Source: Streptomyces sp. CB02009 | Lineage (GTDB): Bacteria; Actinomycetota; Actinomycetes; Streptomycetales; Streptomycetaceae | DNA length: 64,000 bases | Direction: 5' to 3' | Assembly (NCBI RefSeq): GCF_001905825.1 | Contig: NZ_LIVV01000003.1 | Span: 745,131-809,130 of the forward strand | In this document: positions 1 through 7,864 of the stretch, piece by piece | Layout: each line of letters begins with the position of its first letter | Position numbering within the stretch: position 1 is the stretch's first letter | The notes under the pieces: generated by a model | Database searches by the model: none | The model's input: the letters and a program-made list of their open reading frames with translations, nothing else | Told to the model about the DNA's origin: nothing | Position numbers and translations under genes: made by a program

Positions 1-265
1 CAAGGTGCTCCTCTTCGACGAGCCGACCTCGGCCCTCGACCCCGAGATGATCAACGAGGTCCTGGAGGTCATGCAGCAACTCGCCCACGAGGGGATGACG
101 ATGGTGGTCGTCACCCACGAGATGGGCTTCGCCCGCTCCGCCGCCAACCGGGTCGTCTTCATGGCCGACGGGAAGATCGTCGAGGACCGCGCTCCGGAGG
201 ACTTCTTCACCGCTCCGCGCAGCGAGCGCGCCAAGGACTTCCTGTCCAAGATCCTCAAGCACTGA
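1..265 (+). CDS. gluA: Amino acid ABC transporter ATP-binding protein, C-terminal part (partial)
   Basis: The reading frame enters from outside the window and ends at TGA 263-265, so only the last ~87 residues are visible. They begin at the Walker B/D-loop motif (LLFDEPTSALD) and include the H-switch (VVTHEM). The remaining residues match the polar amino acid transporter ATPase family (GlnQ/GluA type). The protein would sit on the cytoplasmic face and hydrolyse ATP to drive import. The next three genes on the same strand encode a binding lipoprotein and two permeases, in the order expected for a glutamate-type gluABCD operon. The symbol is assigned from operon order and family only; the exact amino acid substrate is inferred. 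Confidence 0.88.
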   Translation, partial: KVLLFDEPTSALDPEMINEVLEVMQQLAHEGMTMVVVTHEMGFARSAANRVVFMADGKIVEDRAPEDFFTAPRSERAKDFLSKILKH

Positions 266-278
266 GCGGGTGGGAAGC

Positions 279-1205
279 ATGCAGCGTACGCACCACCCGC
301 ACCGCACCCCGGCCGTGCTCGCCGCCCTGCTCGCCCTGGCCGCGGCGCTCGCCGGCTGCGGCAGGGAGGGCAGCCCGCCCGTCAAGGGCCCTCAGCCCGA
401 CCAACTCCCCGTCTACCAGGTCCAGTCCGGCTTCACCCTGCCTGACTCCAGCACCTGGACCCGGGCGAAGAAGCGCGGACATCTCGTCGTCGGCGCCAAG
501 GAGGACCAGCCGTACATGGGCGAGAGGGACCCGGCCACCGGACGCTACTCCGGCTTCGACATCGAGATCGCCAAGATGATGGCGGCCTCCCTCGGCTTCG
601 ACCCGGCCGGCATCGACTTCCGCACGATCGCCTCGGCCAACCGCGAAACCGCCCTGCAGAACGGGCAGATCGACTACTACGTCGGCACCTACACCATCAA
701 CGACAACCGCAAGAAGCTCGTCGGCTTCGCCGGGCCCTACTACATGGCCGGCCAGTCCCTCCTGGTCCGCACCGACGAGAACGACATCGACGGCCCGCAG
801 GACCTGGCCGGCAAGCGCGTCTGCTCGGCCGCCGGATCCACCCCGTACCAGCGCATCGAGAAGGACTACCCGAAGGCCGAACTCGTCGCCTACGACACGT
901 ACTCCGCCTGTGTGGACAACCTGCTGACGTACCAGGTCGACGCGGTCACCACCGACGACACGATCCTCATGGGCTACGCCGCCAAGGTCCCGGACGAACT
1001 CAAGGTCGTCGGGAAACCGTTCTCGAAGGAGCCGTACGGCATCGGTGTCCCGCGCGGTGACAACGCCCTGCGCTTCGCCCTGGACGACGCGCTCGCCGCC
1101 CACGAGAAGAACGGCGACTGGAAGAAGGCCTACGACGCCACCCTCGGACTCTCCGGGGTCCCCGCCCCGACACCGCCGCCCATCGACCGCTACCCGGCGA
1201 GCTGA
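279..1205 (+). CDS. gluB: Amino acid ABC transporter substrate-binding lipoprotein
   Basis: A solute-binding protein of the SBP_bac_3 (polar amino acid) family, 308 residues. It starts with a basic n-region and a hydrophobic stretch that ends in the lipobox LAGC, so Cys27 should be lipidated and the protein anchored outside the membrane. The mature part carries typical family text (FDIEIAKMMA, then YYVGTYTINDNRKK). I chose ATG 279 because it gives a compact lipoprotein signal; GTG 270 in the same frame would add three residues. It lies 13 bases after the ATPase and 18 bases before the first permease, so it is surely co-transcribed. Glutamate is the likely ligand by operon type, but aspartate or another polar amino acid is possible. 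Confidence 0.9.
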   Translation: MQRTHHPHRTPAVLAALLALAAALAGCGREGSPPVKGPQPDQLPVYQVQSGFTLPDSSTWTRAKKRGHLVVGAKEDQPYMGERDPATGRYSGFDIEIAKMMAASLGFDPAGIDFRTIASANRETALQNGQIDYYVGTYTINDNRKKLVGFAGPYYMAGQSLLVRTDENDIDGPQDLAGKRVCSAAGSTPYQRIEKDYPKAELVAYDTYSACVDNLLTYQVDAVTTDDTILMGYAAKVPDELKVVGKPFSKEPYGIGVPRGDNALRFALDDALAAHEKNGDWKKAYDATLGLSGVPAPTPPPIDRYPAS

Positions 1206-1223
1206 CGAGAGGAGCCTCCCGAC

Positions 1224-1868
1224 ATGGACGTCCTGACAGACAACTTCCGGCTCTACGCCGAGGGATTCCTCGGCACCGTCGAACTCACCGTCTACTCCTC
1301 GGCGCTGGCGCTCGTCCTGGGCTTCGTCATGGCCTCGTTCCGGGTCGCTCCCGTGGGATCCTTCCGGGTCTTCGGCACGGTCTGGGTCACCGTCCTGCGC
1401 AACACCCCGCTGACCCTGCTGTTCTTCGCCGTCATGCTGGGCCTGCCCCGGTTCGGACTCGTGCTGCCCTTCCAGCTGTTCGCGGTCCTCGCGCTCGGCT
1501 GCTACACCTCGGCCTTCATCTGCGAGGTGCTGCGCTCCGGCATCAACACGGTGCCGCGCGGCCAGGGCGAGGCCGCCCGCAGCCTGGGGATGAGCTTCAC
1601 CCAGTCCCTCGGCACCGTCGTCCTGCCCCAGGCCTTCCGTACGGTCATCCCGCCGATCGGCTCCACGCTGATCGCCCTCGCCAAGAACTCGGCCATCGCC
1701 GGAGCGTTCAGCGTCACCGAACTCCTCGGCACCTACAAGACCTTGAGCGAGCTCGGCTACAACATCGTCTGGACCTTCGTCTGGATCGCCGTCGGATACC
1801 TCATCATCACCCTCACCATCAGCGCCCTCTTCCACGTCCTCGAGAAGCGCTGGGGAGTCGCCCGATGA
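1224..1868 (+). CDS. gluC: Amino acid ABC transporter permease (first of two)
   Basis: A 214-residue integral membrane permease of the HisM/GlnP type. The start ATG has a clear GAGGAG ribosome site 11 bases upstream. Several hydrophobic helices are visible, and around residues 105-125 there is the cytoplasmic EAA loop (PRGQGEAARSLGM) that docks on the ATPase. The gene overlaps the next permease by four bases (ATGA), which indicates translational coupling and a heterodimeric channel. The symbol follows the order ATPase, binding protein, permease, permease; specificity is inferred from that order. Confidence 0.9.
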   Translation: MDVLTDNFRLYAEGFLGTVELTVYSSALALVLGFVMASFRVAPVGSFRVFGTVWVTVLRNTPLTLLFFAVMLGLPRFGLVLPFQLFAVLALGCYTSAFICEVLRSGINTVPRGQGEAARSLGMSFTQSLGTVVLPQAFRTVIPPIGSTLIALAKNSAIAGAFSVTELLGTYKTLSELGYNIVWTFVWIAVGYLIITLTISALFHVLEKRWGVAR

Positions 1869-2722
1869 ACGATTCCACCGCCCTCTACGACATCCCCGGG
1901 CCGCACGCCCGAAGGCGCCACCTCCTCTACGGCGTCGCGTCCACCGTGGTGATCCTCGCGCTGGCCGGCTGGATCCTCTACCTCCTCTTCGACAACGACC
2001 AGTTCACCTCCACCAAGTGGTCGCCCTTCCTCTACAAGGGCATCCAGGAGCTGCTGCTCGAAGGACTCGGCAACACCCTCAAGGCCTTCGCCTACGCCTC
2101 GGTGCTGTCGCTCGTCCTGGGCGCGGTCCTCGCCACCGGACGCCTCTCCGACCACCGGGTGCTCCGCTGGATCTCGACCCTGCTCGTCGAGTTCTTCCGC
2201 GCGATGCCGGTCCTCGTGATGATCTTCTTCATCTTCGTGGCGCTCAAGGTGCAGGCCCTGCCCGCCCTCGTCGCGGGCCTGACCCTCTACAACGGCTCCG
2301 TCCTCGCGGAGGTCTTCCGCACCGGCGTCCACTCCGTGGAGCGCGGGCAGGGCGAGGCGGCGTCCGCCCTCGGCATGCGCAAGACGCAGGTCATGACCTA
2401 CGTCCTGGTGCCGCAGGCGGTCCGTGCCATGCTTCCGGCCATCATCAGCCAGCTGGTGGTCGCCCTCAAGGACACCTCGCTCGGCTTCCTCATCACCTAC
2501 GAGGAGTTCCTCCACGCGGGCAAACTGATCGCCTCCAACCTGGACTACGACCTGCCGTTCATCCCGGTCGTCCTGGTGATCTCGCCGATCTACATCGGGA
2601 TGTGCATGCTCCTCTCCTGGTTCGCCACCTGGGTGGCCCGCAGAGAACGCCGCAACCCGAAGACGAAGGCCGTGGACACCGACCCGGCCGAACCAGAGAC
2701 GCTGCTGCCGGGACCGCAGTAG
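1865..2722 (+). CDS. gluD: Amino acid ABC transporter permease (second of two)
   Basis: A 285-residue partner permease with an N-terminal membrane helix (near residues 20-42), further helices and an EAA loop (VERGQGEAASALGM) near residues 158-172. Its ATG overlaps the stop of the preceding permease. The protein is longer than GluC because of an N-terminal extension and a basic, hydrophilic C-terminal tail that follows the last helix (WVARRERRNPKTK). It is the last gene of the operon: the following gene lies 37 bases away on the opposite strand. Together with the upstream genes it forms a polar amino acid importer. Confidence 0.9.
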   Translation: MNDSTALYDIPGPHARRRHLLYGVASTVVILALAGWILYLLFDNDQFTSTKWSPFLYKGIQELLLEGLGNTLKAFAYASVLSLVLGAVLATGRLSDHRVLRWISTLLVEFFRAMPVLVMIFFIFVALKVQALPALVAGLTLYNGSVLAEVFRTGVHSVERGQGEAASALGMRKTQVMTYVLVPQAVRAMLPAIISQLVVALKDTSLGFLITYEEFLHAGKLIASNLDYDLPFIPVVLVISPIYIGMCMLLSWFATWVARRERRNPKTKAVDTDPAEPETLLPGPQ

Positions 2723-2759
2723 CGAGCGAGGGCCGCACCCGCCCGGCAGCAGCCGGTGA

Positions 2760-4319
2760 TCACTCCTTCCGCAGCGGTACCGACACGTACGACGGGTCGG
2801 CCGAGGGGGAGGAGAAGGTCAGCTGCGCGCCGGTCGGGTTGTGCTCGATGTAGAGCGGGTCGACGGTGTCGACGACCAGTGCGAGCCTGTGCCCCGCCGG
2901 GACGTCGTACGCCGTGGAGAACAGCTCCAGATCGACGCCGAACGCCTGGCCCGGGGTCCGGTCGTGGAAGGTGTACGGGGCGTTGCTGACGAGCTTGCCG
3001 ACGCCGAGCGGACCCACGTCGTAGAGGTACGCGACGAGCGTGCCGCTCTCCTCGGTGGACGTGACGGTGGTGTGCACCTTCACCGTGCCGCGCACCCGCT
3101 GCGGGGTGTCGTACCGCTCCGACTGCCAGACGCCGGCGAAGGCGCGGGGGAGGAGGGGGACGGAGACGACGGGCGGCGTGCGGAGGAACTGGTCCAGGGC
3201 GTTGGTGAGCAGGGTGATGCCGCCGTTGGCGCCGGAGTCGACGTTCGCCCAGACCCGCTGGGTACCGCCGAGGGCGAACTTCCGCTGGTCGGCGTGGACG
3301 GACTTCCAGTCGGGGTATCCCTCGTAGCCGCCGGTGGAGCGGGACTTGAGCTGGACCGGCTGCTCGCGGTCGATGCCGTTGTCGGCGCCCTTGAGGTAGC
3401 GGTCGAACCAGCGGTGGGCGCTGGTCCAGGTGTCGTTGGGCAGGCCGAACAGGCCGGTGGCCTCGGCGGTGGCGTGGTCGCCGGGGCGGAACTCCAGCCG
3501 CTTGGGGCCGGTGAGCTTCTCGAAGAAGCTCGCGTACTGGTTGGGCGGGAAGATGGTGTCGCCCCAGGCGTTGCCGAGCATGATCGCGGCGCCGTTGGCG
3601 TTGATCCGGTCCAGCTGCTCGACGGGGGAGCGCTTGCGGCCCCAGGCGATCATGTCCTCCTCCTTGTCCAGGTTGGAGGAGAGGAAGTCGCCCAGGATCT
3701 GCTTGAGTTCGGGACCGGGGCGGCCGGTGAGGTAGCCCGCGCCCCCGAGCAGGGCGGCGGCCTGGAGGTGCTGGGTGCGGCCGCTGTAGATGGACTCGAT
3801 GAGGTCGGCCCAGCCGCTGAGCGCGGCGACGGCCTTGATCCGCGGGTCGTGGGCGGCGGCGAGCAGGCTGATCCCGGCGCCGTACGAGACGCCCGCCATG
3901 CCGATGTGGGCGGGGTCTGCGGCGGTGTTGGCCAGCGCCCAGTCGATCACCTTGGAGGCGTCGGCGATGTCCTTGGGGCCCGCGGTCTCGATCTCGCCGC
4001 CGGACTGCCAGAAGCCCCGCGAGTTGTAACTCACCACGATGTAACCGGAGTCGGCGAGCAGCTTGGCCTGGACGAGGTACTCGACCTGGGGCATGGCCCA
4101 GCTCGTCGGCAGCACGATCAGGGGGTGGCGGGCGGTGTCGGTGGATCCGGCGGGGGTCACGACGTTCGCCTTGAGGACGGTGCCGCCCTCCCCGGCGATG
4201 TCGACGAAGCGGATGCCGGTGCCGCCGGTCTCCGCGGCCTGGGCGGCGGGCGCGAGCCCGAGGGCCGCCCCGGCCACGAGGGCGGCCGAGGCGGCGAGGG
4301 CCAGGGGTGTGCGTCGCAC
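2760..4319 (-). CDS. Secreted alpha/beta hydrolase, X-Pro dipeptidyl-peptidase (S15)-like
   Basis: A 519-residue exported serine hydrolase. The first ~28 residues form a signal peptide ending in AQA. The catalytic triad can be read directly: Ser145 in GVSYG, Asp254 in AWGDTIFPP, and His282 in RPGDHAT. The C-terminal third looks like the beta-sandwich domain of the CocE/NonD and X-Pro peptidase group. The GTG start at 4319 has GAGGAG six bases upstream. Substrate cannot be told from sequence: proline-specific peptidase, ester or amide hydrolysis are all possible. The gene stands alone and is convergent with the ABC operon. Three GGTAAC motifs lie in its upstream region. Confidence 0.82.
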   Translation of the reverse strand: MRRTPLALAASAALVAGAALGLAPAAQAAETGGTGIRFVDIAGEGGTVLKANVVTPAGSTDTARHPLIVLPTSWAMPQVEYLVQAKLLADSGYIVVSYNSRGFWQSGGEIETAGPKDIADASKVIDWALANTAADPAHIGMAGVSYGAGISLLAAAHDPRIKAVAALSGWADLIESIYSGRTQHLQAAALLGGAGYLTGRPGPELKQILGDFLSSNLDKEEDMIAWGRKRSPVEQLDRINANGAAIMLGNAWGDTIFPPNQYASFFEKLTGPKRLEFRPGDHATAEATGLFGLPNDTWTSAHRWFDRYLKGADNGIDREQPVQLKSRSTGGYEGYPDWKSVHADQRKFALGGTQRVWANVDSGANGGITLLTNALDQFLRTPPVVSVPLLPRAFAGVWQSERYDTPQRVRGTVKVHTTVTSTEESGTLVAYLYDVGPLGVGKLVSNAPYTFHDRTPGQAFGVDLELFSTAYDVPAGHRLALVVDTVDPLYIEHNPTGAQLTFSSPSADPSYVSVPLRKE

Positions 4320-4394
4320 GGGTCACTCCTCACTGGGGTACTGCTGGGGAGGCAGTACGGGGCACTGATGGGGGGGCAGTGAAAGTGACCCGAC

Positions 4395-4450
4395 GGTAAC
4401 CGTGACGCCTTACCCGTGGTAACCGGTCGGTAAGTTACGTGCGGGTAACG
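4395..4450. promoter_or_regulatory. GGTAAC repeat cluster upstream of the S15-like hydrolase
   Basis: GGTAAC occurs at 4395, 4418 and 4444; the first two copies are extended to GGTAACCG, and a related GGTAAG lies at 4429. Spacing is 23 and 26 bases. The cluster lies 76-131 bases upstream of the GTG at 4319 and runs over the end of the next gene. It looks like a set of binding sites, but no regulator is identified. Confidence 0.35.
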
Positions 4451-5697
4451 ATTGATGGCCGAGTGGCGCCTTCCCGGAGCGCCACGGCCTCCGCGAAGTC
4501 CGCGTGGGCCTCCCCGTAGCGGTCGGCGGCGGCCAGGAACATGGCGCGGTCGGTCAGGGCCCCGGCGGTCGCCTCCGACGCCCCGGGAAGGCGCCGGGCG
4601 AGCGCCACACCCTGGTCGAAGAGCGGGCGGAGCGGCTCGTGGATCCGCCGGGTGCGCTGCTCCTGGAGGACCGCGGAGCGCCGGACCAGCCGGTGGTGCG
4701 CCTCCATCGCCTCGGGGAGCCGGCCGTCCCCGGTCAGCTCGGCGACCCGGGCTTCCAGGGCGGGGATCTCACCCAGGTAGGACTCCCTCGCATCGGGCGA
4801 CCAGTCGCGGAAGTCGGCGCCGAGGGGCGGCCGGGGCGCCTCCCGGGTGGCGGCCGGCTCGGCCGCCCGGCCCGACAGGGCGAACAGGGCGGACCACCAG
4901 GAGAGGGCGTTGCTCCGGCGGCTGGGCTCGCCCGTCTCCGCCAGCCGGGTGAGCAGCCGGAGGGCCTCCCGCCGGTCCGCTCCGGCCTCCTCCGGCCGAC
5001 CGCAGGCGTCGAGCATCCCCGAGCGGTGGACGAGCAGCCACACCAGGTTGGCCAGGGCGGTCGCCCCGGCGTCCGTCTCGCTCCGGGTGAGGTCCACGAG
5101 CTCCGAGAAGGGCTCCGGCGCCTCCTCGTGCCGGCCGGCCGCGGCCAGCTCCGCCGCCCACCCGACCGCGGTCGAGAAGTCGCCCGTCGGCCGGCCCGGT
5201 CGGGCACTCCTGGCGAGGACGTCCCCCGCCTCGCCGTGGCGTCCCTCCTCGGCGAGCATCATCGCCAGCGGATGCTGCCCGTGTCCGGGGGCCCGCACGT
5301 GCCCCCGATCGAAGGCGAGCCGCCCCGCCTCCGCCATCTCCTCGCACACCGCGAAGGCCTCGCCGCGCCGGCCGACGGTGAGCGACGTGCGCCGGTACGC
5401 GTCCAGGACGCCGCAGAGCGCGTGCGCCCTGTTCGGTTCGTCGGCGCCGATGCGCCGGGCCGCGTCCGCGGCCTCCGCGTGGAGGGCGAGCCGCTGCTCC
5501 ATGCCGCCGCGGCCCTCGACCTCGTACCCGTACGAGACCAACGCCTCGGCCAGCTTGGGCAGATAGGACGCCGGGCTGACCCGTGCGAGTACCCGGTACG
5601 CCTGGACCTCCTGCGCGAGGCTCGGCCGGCCGGATCCGAGCAGCATCGTCCGTGCCTGCAGCACCGCATCGTGATCGATCTTCTCGGAGTGATTCAT
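4435..5697 (-). CDS. Helical-repeat (TPR-like) protein of unknown function
   Basis: A 420-residue protein made almost entirely of amphipathic alpha-helices, rich in Ala, Arg and Glu, with repeated A-x-x-x-A-R-x-x-G patterns such as LHAEAADAARRIG and YGEAHADFAEAVALRE that resemble tetratricopeptide repeats. No catalytic motif, signal peptide or membrane segment is visible, so it is probably cytoplasmic and acts through protein binding. It starts with ATG at 5697, and its stop region overlaps the GGTAAC motifs upstream of the hydrolase. Similar Streptomyces proteins are usually scaffold or regulatory proteins of unknown role. I do not assign a function. Confidence 0.75.
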   Translation of the reverse strand: MNHSEKIDHDAVLQARTMLLGSGRPSLAQEVQAYRVLARVSPASYLPKLAEALVSYGYEVEGRGGMEQRLALHAEAADAARRIGADEPNRAHALCGVLDAYRRTSLTVGRRGEAFAVCEEMAEAGRLAFDRGHVRAPGHGQHPLAMMLAEEGRHGEAGDVLARSARPGRPTGDFSTAVGWAAELAAAGRHEEAPEPFSELVDLTRSETDAGATALANLVWLLVHRSGMLDACGRPEEAGADRREALRLLTRLAETGEPSRRSNALSWWSALFALSGRAAEPAATREAPRPPLGADFRDWSPDARESYLGEIPALEARVAELTGDGRLPEAMEAHHRLVRRSAVLQEQRTRRIHEPLRPLFDQGVALARRLPGASEATAGALTDRAMFLAAADRYGEAHADFAEAVALREGATRPSIVTRT

Positions 5698-5820
5698 GAC
5701 GGCGATTCTGGGATCCGGAGGAGGGGCCGGACAAGGCTGTCGAAGTGTGCGATCAGTCCTACGAAAACCGCCTCTGACCTGTCATGATGGAAACGTCTTC
5801 ACCCCTGACCTGGAGGCGTG

Positions 5821-7077
5821 GTGCACGAGTCGAGCGGCGTACCGGACGTCTTCGACCCACGGATCCACGCGGCCGGGATCCCGCACGACCGCTTCCGCGC
5901 CCTGCGCGACCGCACGCCCGTCGCCTGGCAGCGGGAGCCCCAGATCCTCGGCTGGCCCGCGGGTCCCGGGTTCTGGGCCGTCACCCGGCACGCCGACGTC
6001 GTGCGGGTGCTGAAGGACCCGGACACCTACTCGTCCTGCCTCGGCGCCACCCAGATCCGCGACCCCGACCCCACCGATCTGCCCTTCATCCGTCGCATGA
6101 TGCTCAATCAGGACCCTCCGGGACACCACCGGCTGAGGCGCCTCGTCAGCCGGGCCTTCACCCCCGGCCGGATCGAGCGGTTCGAAGCCACCGCGCGCGA
6201 GCGGGCCCGGGAGCTGCTCGCCGGGGCGGTCGACGGCGGGGGCGAGGTGGACCTCGTCCGGTCCGTCACCGACGACTACGCCCTGCTCAACCTCACCGAT
6301 CTGCTCGGCGTGCCCCCGAGCGACCGCGGGCTGCTGCACACCTGGACCGAGCGGGTCATCGCGTACCAGGACCCCGACGAGCCACCCGTCCTCGACGACG
6401 GGGGCCGGCCCGTCAACCCGCGCTCACCGGCGATGCTCGCCGACATGTTCGGCTACGCGCAGGAACTCGCCGCCCACAAGCGGACGCACCCAGCCGACGA
6501 CGTGATGAGCGTGCTCGCCGCGTCCGAACTCGCCGACGCAGAGCTGGAGATGTTCTTCTTCCTGCTGACCGTCGCCGGGAACGACACGGTCCGCAGCGCC
6601 GCCCCCGGCGGCCTGCTCGCCCTCGCCGAACACCCGGACGAGCAACGGAGGTGGTGGACCGGCGGAGTCGGCACCGACACCGCCGTGGACGAACTCCTGC
6701 GCGTGCACCCGCCCGTGCTCTCCTTCCGGCGCACGGCCGCCGTCGACACCGCGCTCGCCGGGCAGCCGATCCGCCGCGGCGACAAGGTCGTCGTCTTCCA
6801 CGCCTCCGCCAACCATGACGAGCGCGCCTTCCCCGACCCGCACCGACTCGACCTCGGACGGACCCCGAACCCCCACGTGTCCTTCGGCGACGGCCCGCAC
6901 GTCTGCCTCGGCGCGCACTTCGCCCGGCTTCAGCTCCGCGTGCTCCACGAGGAGGTGCGCCGGGCCTGCGGCGGTCTCGAACTCGCCGGAGAGCCCCGGC
7001 GGCTCGTCTCCAACTTCATCAACGGCCTCAAGACGCTGCCGGTGCGACTACGGGAACCGATCGCGCCGCCCGCGTGA
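5821..7077 (+). CDS. Cytochrome P450
   Basis: A 418-residue class I bacterial P450. Diagnostic parts are the I-helix oxygen-activation motif AGNDT (residues 252-256), the K-helix ExxR (Glu291-Arg294) and the haem loop FGDGPHVCLG with the axial ligand Cys362. The N-terminal half has the family text DPPGHHRLRRLVSRAFTP and resembles the CYP124/125/142 group that oxidises sterol or isoprenoid side chains; substrate is an inference. I chose GTG 5821 instead of the adjacent GTG 5818 because GGAGG at 5812-5816 is too close to the latter. No ferredoxin or reductase gene is adjacent. The last 50 bases overlap the convergent next gene. Confidence 0.92.
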   Translation: MHESSGVPDVFDPRIHAAGIPHDRFRALRDRTPVAWQREPQILGWPAGPGFWAVTRHADVVRVLKDPDTYSSCLGATQIRDPDPTDLPFIRRMMLNQDPPGHHRLRRLVSRAFTPGRIERFEATARERARELLAGAVDGGGEVDLVRSVTDDYALLNLTDLLGVPPSDRGLLHTWTERVIAYQDPDEPPVLDDGGRPVNPRSPAMLADMFGYAQELAAHKRTHPADDVMSVLAASELADAELEMFFFLLTVAGNDTVRSAAPGGLLALAEHPDEQRRWWTGGVGTDTAVDELLRVHPPVLSFRRTAAVDTALAGQPIRRGDKVVVFHASANHDERAFPDPHRLDLGRTPNPHVSFGDGPHVCLGAHFARLQLRVLHEEVRRACGGLELAGEPRRLVSNFINGLKTLPVRLREPIAPPA

Positions 7078-7759
7078 CATCGGCCACCAGCTCCACCACA
7101 TCGGGTCCGTACGCCTGCGAGTTGACGACCTTGAGCAGCACCACGAACGAACCGGAGCGGTGCAGGCGCGCCAACTCCTGGTAGTGCCGGGCGAGATAGC
7201 GGGTCGCCGCCTGGTTGGTGATGGCCCGCTGCCCGCAGAAGAGGAACACCGGCCGACCGCCCTCCCCGGCCGTGAGCCGGGCGAGGATCACGTACTCGCT
7301 GACCCCCGGGTCCGACGGGTAGCGCTCCCCGCCGATCAGGAACGCCCCGCGGTCCGCGCTCGGCTCGACCTCGACGTTCACCTCGATGCCCGGGAGCAGC
7401 GTTGCCAGATGGGCGGCCATCCGCCGGTTCGAGTAGGGGCCGCCGACGCAGAACTCCGTCCGGTCGCCGAACCCCTGGTGGGTCTGATCGTGCGAGAGGA
7501 TCCTGGCCTGCGCCCCGCAGTCCTTGATCAGTGCGGACAGTTCGAGGAGGGCGAACACGTCGAACCGGTGGACCGAGCGGTCGCCGCCCGACTCCCTGTT
7601 CACCACGAGCAGGCACTCCGAGTTCCCCGGCAGGCCGAAGAACTCCTGCTTGCGGCGGAGCCTCCGCCGCCAGAGGTACGTGCGGCCCAGCCAGCCGAGC
7701 GACGCGCTGACCCCCGTCGCGAGCACCCCGAGCACGATGTTGCGCAGGTCTTCGTCCAT
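7028..7759 (-). CDS. Membrane-anchored conserved protein of unknown function
   Basis: A 243-residue protein with one N-terminal hydrophobic segment (residues ~7-22, followed by basic RRRLRRK) that would leave the rest in the cytoplasm. The soluble part has a Rossmann-like alternation of strands and helices, with text such as FCVGGPYSNRRMAAHL and a terminal strand region PVFLFCGQRAITNQAATRYL. I do not recognise a named domain, although the pattern 'GGP..N...' followed by 'G....T.AA..YL' is reminiscent of small nucleotide-processing or sensor folds. The ATG at 7759 is preceded by TAGCAT eight bases upstream and no ribosome site, which suggests leaderless translation. It overlaps the P450 gene tail by 50 bases, tail to tail. 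Confidence 0.72.
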   Translation of the reverse strand: MDEDLRNIVLGVLATGVSASLGWLGRTYLWRRRLRRKQEFFGLPGNSECLLVVNRESGGDRSVHRFDVFALLELSALIKDCGAQARILSHDQTHQGFGDRTEFCVGGPYSNRRMAAHLATLLPGIEVNVEVEPSADRGAFLIGGERYPSDPGVSEYVILARLTAGEGGRPVFLFCGQRAITNQAATRYLARHYQELARLHRSGSFVVLLKVVNSQAYGPDVVELVADVTRAARSVPVVAPAAS

Positions 7760-7864
7760 GGGCGCGCATGCTAGCGGGGAAACGGCCTTCTGTTCGAGGC
7801 GGTCCTGACGGGAGGGGCCGGGGGAAGTTACGCTGCGCGGACGGTCCTTGACTGGAGGTAGGGA

